Positions 60,188 through 64,000 of a DNA stretch of 64,000 nt are shown one piece after another. The stretch is from positions 310,001 to 374,000 of the forward strand of contig NZ_MAEH01000009.1 in NCBI RefSeq assembly GCF_009933135.1. The letters are read 5' to 3'. A program made the position numbers and the translations under genes. The notes under the pieces were generated by a model. It saw nothing but the letters and a program-made list of their open reading frames with translations. It ran no database searches and had not been told where the DNA came from. The DNA comes from Candidatus Enterococcus leclercqii (lineage in GTDB: Bacteria; Bacillota; Bacilli; Lactobacillales; Enterococcaceae). Within the stretch, counting starts at the first letter, position 1. The number at the start of each line of letters is the position of its first letter.

Positions 60188-60598
60188 ATGTCAAAGAAAA
60201 TGTCTCTGTCAACTGTTGTCAACCGCGGCGGTCGCGAAGGTGAAAGCGAATCTGTTACCGGCTACTTGAATGTCAAAACCAGCGGCACAAAAAAAGAAGG
60301 CTATACCAATCCTGAAGAGCTTTTTGCATCTGGTTTAGCTGCTTGTTTCAACGGTGCCATGAGCTTCCCATTGGAACGTGACGGTTTGGGAGACAAAGAG
60401 CGTACTGTCCGGGCAGAAGTTAGTCTTTTGGGAGATTTACCCGACTTCACGACCTTGCACTTGGCTGTCCAACTCATCGGTCATATTGACGGGCTTTCAA
60501 AAGAAGAAACCAAAAAATACATGGAAGAAACTGAAGGTATTTGCCCTTACACTAAAGCAATCAAAGGCAATGTCGAAATCACCTTTGACGCAGAATAA
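60188..60598 (+). CDS. OsmC/Ohr-family peroxiredoxin
   Basis: 136 residues. The catalytic cysteines are in NPEELFASGLAACFNGAM (Cys near 57) and ETEGICPYTKAI (Cys near 118), the OsmC/Ohr pattern. The enzyme reduces organic hydroperoxides with dihydrolipoyl or bacillithiol-type donors. It is alone; the upstream region has a GTTGGG/CCCAAC inverted repeat (60079-60096), which may bind an OhrR-like repressor not seen in the window. A dispersed hairpin follows. Confidence 0.88.
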   Translation: MSKKMSLSTVVNRGGREGESESVTGYLNVKTSGTKKEGYTNPEELFASGLAACFNGAMSFPLERDGLGDKERTVRAEVSLLGDLPDFTTLHLAVQLIGHIDGLSKEETKKYMEETEGICPYTKAIKGNVEITFDAE

Positions 60599-60678
60599 TC
60601 CCAGTGACAACTAAAATTTAAACAATGAGCTGGTGACAATCTTTCTGTCACCAGCTGCTAAAGCAAACAAGATTAAAC

Positions 60679-60740
60679 ATGAGCCACAATAAAAAGACGA
60701 GCCGCTTCCATTAAAAACAGTGGAAGTGACTCGTCTTTTT
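60679..60740. repeat. Dispersed intergenic hairpin element, copy C
   Basis: ATGAGCCACAAT followed by AAAAAGACGAGCCGCTTCCA and its complement (one mismatch) with the loop TTAAAAACAG. It shares the leading RTGAGYYRCAA and the CTTCCA-TTAAA stem-top with copies A and B and lies between the convergent OsmC and hisK genes. Confidence 0.7.
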
Positions 60741-60773
60741 ATCGTTTTTGCTTTCCCGGTCGCAGTCCATACC

Positions 60774-61601
60774 TCACAAAGGGATGTCTTGAAAGCGGCC
60801 CTCTTTTAGCTGCATTGCTGACGTAAAACCAACTTCTTGCAGGAGTGCGGCAGTTTCTTTGAAATGATAGGCAATGGTCTCGGTCTGGTGACTGTCACTG
60901 GTGATGATTACCGGTGTTTGTCGTTGTTGCAAATCCTTCAGTAAATAGGTGTCTGGATAGGGCCGGTTAAGCCAGCCACGACTCATGCCGCCGGTGTTGA
61001 CCTCCACCATCCCCTCCCAAACCGCCAGTTGCTTGGTGATTTCAGCTAGCGCCTGTAAAGACAGTTCCTGGTATTGCCGGCGATTTTCCGGCGTCAGGTA
61101 ATGCAGCGTGTCATCGAACTTCGTAATCAAATCAAAATGCCCCACAATCAGTGGTCGATTCTCAGTAACATGTCGGAGGACCAGCTGATAATAATCTTCC
61201 GCCATTTTCAAAAAGTCACCGCCAAACCAGTTATCCAGTGTCCACTGAAATGTTTCCGGACTTTCATCGACACTGCGATAGACCCCTGCTCTAGGAGTAA
61301 AATAATGAACAGAGCCAATGAAATAGTCGTAGCCGCCTGCAGGTGCCGGACTGAAATAGTCCCATTCCAATCCGCATGCTATGGTGAGCTTTCCTGAGAG
61401 TTCTTCTGCTAACTGGCGGACAGCCTGCTGATAACCGGCTTCATCCGTCACCCCAATACACCCGGGGTCAAAAGGCGCATAAGAATGAGAGGTAAAACCC
61501 AAGTCTATCATCTTGGCTGCCAAAGCCGCCTGCGCCATCTCTGCCAACGTATTTTTCCCGTCACACCAAGTGGAATGGGTATGGACATTGGAATAAAACA
61601 T
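60774..61601 (-). CDS. hisK: Histidinol-phosphatase, PHP type
   Basis: 275 residues. PHP-family metal ligands are visible: NVHTHSTWCDG at the start, FTSHSYAPFD, GLEWDYFSP, GSVHYF, GHFDLI and TSDSHQ. This enzyme dephosphorylates histidinol phosphate, the eighth step of histidine synthesis. It is last in the his operon, 9 bases after hisIE, where this PHP-type enzyme replaces the HAD-type HisB phosphatase of enterics. Confidence 0.9.
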   Translation of the reverse strand: MFYSNVHTHSTWCDGKNTLAEMAQAALAAKMIDLGFTSHSYAPFDPGCIGVTDEAGYQQAVRQLAEELSGKLTIACGLEWDYFSPAPAGGYDYFIGSVHYFTPRAGVYRSVDESPETFQWTLDNWFGGDFLKMAEDYYQLVLRHVTENRPLIVGHFDLITKFDDTLHYLTPENRRQYQELSLQALAEITKQLAVWEGMVEVNTGGMSRGWLNRPYPDTYLLKDLQQRQTPVIITSDSHQTETIAYHFKETAALLQEVGFTSAMQLKEGRFQDIPL

Positions 61602-61610
61602 CCTGTCACC

Positions 61611-62255
61611 TCACTTCATGGTTTCTTGTTTAACTTTTTTGTCGACGACTTGGCGTTTGGATAATTCCGCCATGACTTCTGCCGGCAAAATTTCGTTGTT
61701 GGCCATCAAAACCAACAGGTGATAGATCAAATCAGCAATCTCGTAAGTAGTTTCTTCTTTGCTTTCTTTCATTGCACCGATGACGACTTCCGTAGATTCT
61801 TCCCCAATTTTCTTCAGAATCTTCTCGTTGCCTTTTGAAAACAGGTAACTGGTATAGCTTTTTTCCTGCGGATTCAATTTACGACCTAAGATTAGTTCGT
61901 AGAGGTCTTGTACAGAAAATTCCTGTTTGTCTGTCGCTTTAAAAACCTCATTGAAAAAGCAGGACTCCGCGCCAGTGTGGCAAGCAGGACCAGCTTTGAT
62001 GACCTTGGCCACCAGCGCGTCCTTGTCGCAATCCGCTTTAAGTTCCACCAGCTCCTGAGTATTGCCGCTAGTTGCTCCTTTACGCCAAAGTTCTTGGCGA
62101 CTACGAGAGTAAAAGGTCATTTGGCGGTCTTTCAAGGTAGCACTTAGACTCTCTTTGTTCATATAAGCCACCGTCAGGACCTCGTTTGTATAAAAATCCT
62201 GTACCACACAAGGAATCAATCCCTGGCTGTCGAATTTCAGTTCTTCGATATTCAT
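61611..62255 (-). CDS. hisIE: Bifunctional phosphoribosyl-AMP cyclohydrolase / phosphoribosyl-ATP pyrophosphatase
   Basis: 214 residues from ATG 62255, preceded by AAAGGAG; an open frame extends six codons upstream. HisI part (1-115): LTVAYMNKESL, MTFYSRSRQELWRKG, LKADCDKDALV and ACHTGAESC, with the metal-binding Cys and Asp residues. HisE part (120-214): LYELILGRK and GEESTEVVIGAMK with EIADLIYHLLVLM. Catalyses steps 2 and 3 of the pathway. It lies 34 bases after hisF. Confidence 0.93.
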   Translation of the reverse strand: MNIEELKFDSQGLIPCVVQDFYTNEVLTVAYMNKESLSATLKDRQMTFYSRSRQELWRKGATSGNTQELVELKADCDKDALVAKVIKAGPACHTGAESCFFNEVFKATDKQEFSVQDLYELILGRKLNPQEKSYTSYLFSKGNEKILKKIGEESTEVVIGAMKESKEETTYEIADLIYHLLVLMANNEILPAEVMAELSKRQVVDKKVKQETMK

Positions 62256-62289
62256 AAATGGTGCTCCTTTCATTGCTTTCTCACAGATT

Positions 62290-63045
62290 TCAGATCCGGG
62301 TGGGAATACCTTGTGCTTGCATGTAAGCCTTCAATTCTGGAATTGGGATTTCATCATAGTGAAAGATGGAAGCCGCCAGTCCCGCATCAATTTTCGGATT
62401 CTCAAAAAGTTCCTTGAAATCCGCCAGTTTGCCGGCACCACCAGAAGCCACAATCGGCAGTTCAGTGATGGCTGACACAGCATTCAAGAGCGGCAGATCA
62501 AACCCGTTTTTGACGCCATCGGTATCCATACTGTTGATGACCAATTCTCCGGCACCCAGCGCTTCGCCTTTTTTGATCCACTCCAAGGCATCCATACCCG
62601 TATCTTCCCGACCACCTTTGGTAAACACATGCCAGCTTGCACCAACTTTTTTGATATCCACTGACAGGACCACACACTGAGAGCCGTAGCGTTCGGCGCC
62701 GGCTTTGATTAATTGCGGATCTCGCACCGCACCGGAATTGACGCTGACTTTGTCGGCCCCGCATTTCAATACCCGGTCAAAGTCTGCCACCGTATTAATC
62801 CCGCCACCAACAGTTAGCGGAATGAACACTTGAGAAGCGACATCTTGCAAAATATCAGTAAAAATCCCTCGAGCTTCATGAGAGGCCGTGATGTCATAAA
62901 ATACCAACTCGTCTGCTCCGGCTTCGTTGTATTTTTTCGCCATTGCCACTGGATCGGCCACATCTTTGACACCTGCAAAGTTGACCCCCTTAACCACGCG
63001 ACCGTCCCGTACATCCAGACAAGGGATGATTCGTTTTGAAATCAT
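62290..63045 (-). CDS. hisF: Imidazole glycerol phosphate synthase, cyclase subunit
   Basis: 251 residues from ATG 63045, which overlaps the hisA stop by 4 bases. HisF motifs: IPCLDVRDGRVVKGVNF with catalytic Asp 11, DITASHEARG, LTVGGGI, and NSMDTDGVKNGFD with catalytic Asp about 130, then ASGGAG. With HisH it makes imidazole glycerol phosphate and AICAR. Confidence 0.95.
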   Translation of the reverse strand: MISKRIIPCLDVRDGRVVKGVNFAGVKDVADPVAMAKKYNEAGADELVFYDITASHEARGIFTDILQDVASQVFIPLTVGGGINTVADFDRVLKCGADKVSVNSGAVRDPQLIKAGAERYGSQCVVLSVDIKKVGASWHVFTKGGREDTGMDALEWIKKGEALGAGELVINSMDTDGVKNGFDLPLLNAVSAITELPIVASGGAGKLADFKELFENPKIDAGLAASIFHYDEIPIPELKAYMQAQGIPTRI

Positions 63046-63764
63046 ACATTGGCCCCCTTTGCTGCTTCCAGGCAATCTTCCAATTTCAGCGTGCCGCTAT
63101 ATAACGCTTTTCCAACAATCGCGCCATACGTATCAGCCTGTGCCAGATCCTTGATATTTGTCAACGTCGAAACTCCGCCGGAAGCAACAATATTCAAGCC
63201 CAGACTGTTCAGTTGTTTGTACAAATCGACGTCAATCCCTTTTCCGGTACCGTCTTTTGAGATATCGGTGAAGATGATCGTTTTGCACCCCCATTCGCCT
63301 AATTGTCGGCAAAACTCATCGGCCCGCGTCGTCGTAGTTTCCAACCAGCCGGCAACTGCCACCATACCATCACGAGCATCTACCCCTACGGCAATCTGCT
63401 CTCCGTATTTCTTCAGCATTTCTCGGGTAAAAGCCGGGTCTTTTTGCGCAATCGTTCCTAAAATCGCCCGCTTGACCCCCGCATCCAGCACATCAATAAT
63501 GTCCTGCTCACTGCGGATACCGCCCCCCAGTTCCACAAACAGATCGGTTTTCGCTACGATTTTTCGCACGATGTCAAACTGGACTTTGGTTCCTTCCTTG
63601 GCGCCATTCAAATCCACCAAATGCAGATGAGTCGCACCCTTTTTCTGGAATTCTTCGGCAAATACTACCGGGTCGTCCCCGAACACTTGCTGTTGTTCAT
63701 AATCTCCTTGATAAAGCCGGACTACTTTGCGATCCAATAAGTCGATAGCCGGTAAAATAATCAT
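63042..63764 (-). CDS. hisA: ProFAR isomerase
   Basis: 240 residues. (beta/alpha)8 barrel with the HisA pattern: LPAIDLLDRKVVRLYQGD with catalytic Asp 8, ELGGGIRSEQDI, FTDISKDGTGKGIDVDLY with catalytic Asp about 129-131, and ASGGVSTLTNI. It overlaps hisH by 4 bases and hisF by 4 bases. Confidence 0.95.
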   Translation of the reverse strand: MIILPAIDLLDRKVVRLYQGDYEQQQVFGDDPVVFAEEFQKKGATHLHLVDLNGAKEGTKVQFDIVRKIVAKTDLFVELGGGIRSEQDIIDVLDAGVKRAILGTIAQKDPAFTREMLKKYGEQIAVGVDARDGMVAVAGWLETTTTRADEFCRQLGEWGCKTIIFTDISKDGTGKGIDVDLYKQLNSLGLNIVASGGVSTLTNIKDLAQADTYGAIVGKALYSGTLKLEDCLEAAKGANV

Positions 63765-64000
63765 GCTGTCACCTCCGCAAATGCTTTGAGTAGTGCCAAC
63801 CCCCGCTGGCCGCTTTTTTCCGGGTGAAACTGGGTACCGTAGACATTGCCGTTTTGCACGATGCCCGTCACTGCGATTCCATAGTCACTTTCTGCAACCA
63901 GATGGGCATCACAATCCGTCGCATAAAAGCTGTGCACATAATAAAACTGATCTTGCTCCTTGATATACCGCAACAAAGGACTATCTTTTTTAATCGTGAT
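63761..64000 (-). CDS. hisH: Imidazole glycerol phosphate synthase, glutaminase subunit (C-terminal part)
   Basis: The frame is open to the right edge, so the start and the catalytic Cys are outside the window. About 79 residues are visible: YYVHSFYA, a strand GIVQNGNVYGTQFHPEKSG with the His-Glu of the class I glutamine amidotransferase triad, and the usual C-terminal helix. It supplies ammonia from glutamine to HisF. Confidence 0.92.
   Translation of the reverse strand: MTIKKDSPLLRYIKEQDQFYYVHSFYATDCDAHLVAESDYGIAVTGIVQNGNVYGTQFHPEKSGQRGLALLKAFAEVTA

Noticed and set aside
1-64000. CRISPR arrays, tRNA or rRNA genes, complete insertion sequences
   Set aside because: No regularly spaced repeats, cloverleaf-like intergenic segments, rRNA segments or transposase frames were seen.

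Overview
The window reads as chromosome of a Gram-positive bacterium of the order Lactobacillales, most like an Enterococcus or a close relative. This rests on AGGAGG-type ribosome binding sites, TTGACA/TATAAT promoters, Gram-positive LexA boxes, short operons ended by strong hairpin terminators, and the gene families present (YesM/YesN two-component pair, CoA-disulfide reductase, DUF438, his operon with PHP-type HisK). The species cannot be named from sequence alone. No rRNA, tRNA, CRISPR array, transposase or prophage was seen. The first 3.5 kb is visibly more AT-rich than the rest.

Layout. 1-3.4 kb: AT-rich Type IIS-like restriction-modification module (AlwI-family nuclease running off the left edge, plus a fused two-domain adenine methyltransferase) with a LexA-like palindrome at its promoter. 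3.6-8.1 kb: small accessory genes, two XRE regulators with membrane tails, an ECF S-component gene broken by UGA, and a WYL regulator. 8.2-11.8 kb: a LexA-boxed radical SAM / DUF4130 DNA-repair pair and an unrecognised 424-residue protein. 12-23 kb: galactose-type sensing and uptake: a YesN/YesM two-component operon carrying two sugar-binding proteins, and an mglBAC importer. 23-30 kb: LLM flavin oxidoreductase, a heterodimeric ABC exporter with its TetR regulator, a HAD hydrolase. 31-36 kb: an ABC pair with DUF454, a decayed nitrous-oxide-stimulated-promoter gene and a Fur-type box. 36-46 kb: CoA-disulfide reductase, acetyltransferases, small proteins, TSUP transporter, and a MarR-controlled ABC exporter. 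47-58 kb: 5'-nucleotidase, SMR transporter with an attenuated leader, a Ugp-like ABC operon with an embedded metallo-beta-lactamase protein, a P-type ATPase. 58-60.6 kb: DUF438/DUF1858 operon with a Fur box, and OsmC. 60.8-64 kb: end of the histidine operon (hisH-hisA-hisF-hisIE-hisK).

Two observations stand out. First, the 0.7-kb apparent gap at 13.02-13.64 kb has the conserved core of a group I self-splicing intron (P, Q, R and S elements, P1 with a U-G pair, P9). It splits a galactose-binding lipoprotein gene: the signal peptide and lipobox are in one exon, the whole ligand-binding domain in the other, and splicing restores the frame. Second, the MglB of the neighbouring importer is circularly permuted: the segment that normally begins the domain lies at its C-terminus.

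Other leads are a family of three dispersed intergenic hairpins with conserved flanks and loops, a rhodanese domain without its catalytic cysteine, and several legible operator arrays (MarR, TetR, Fur, LexA).
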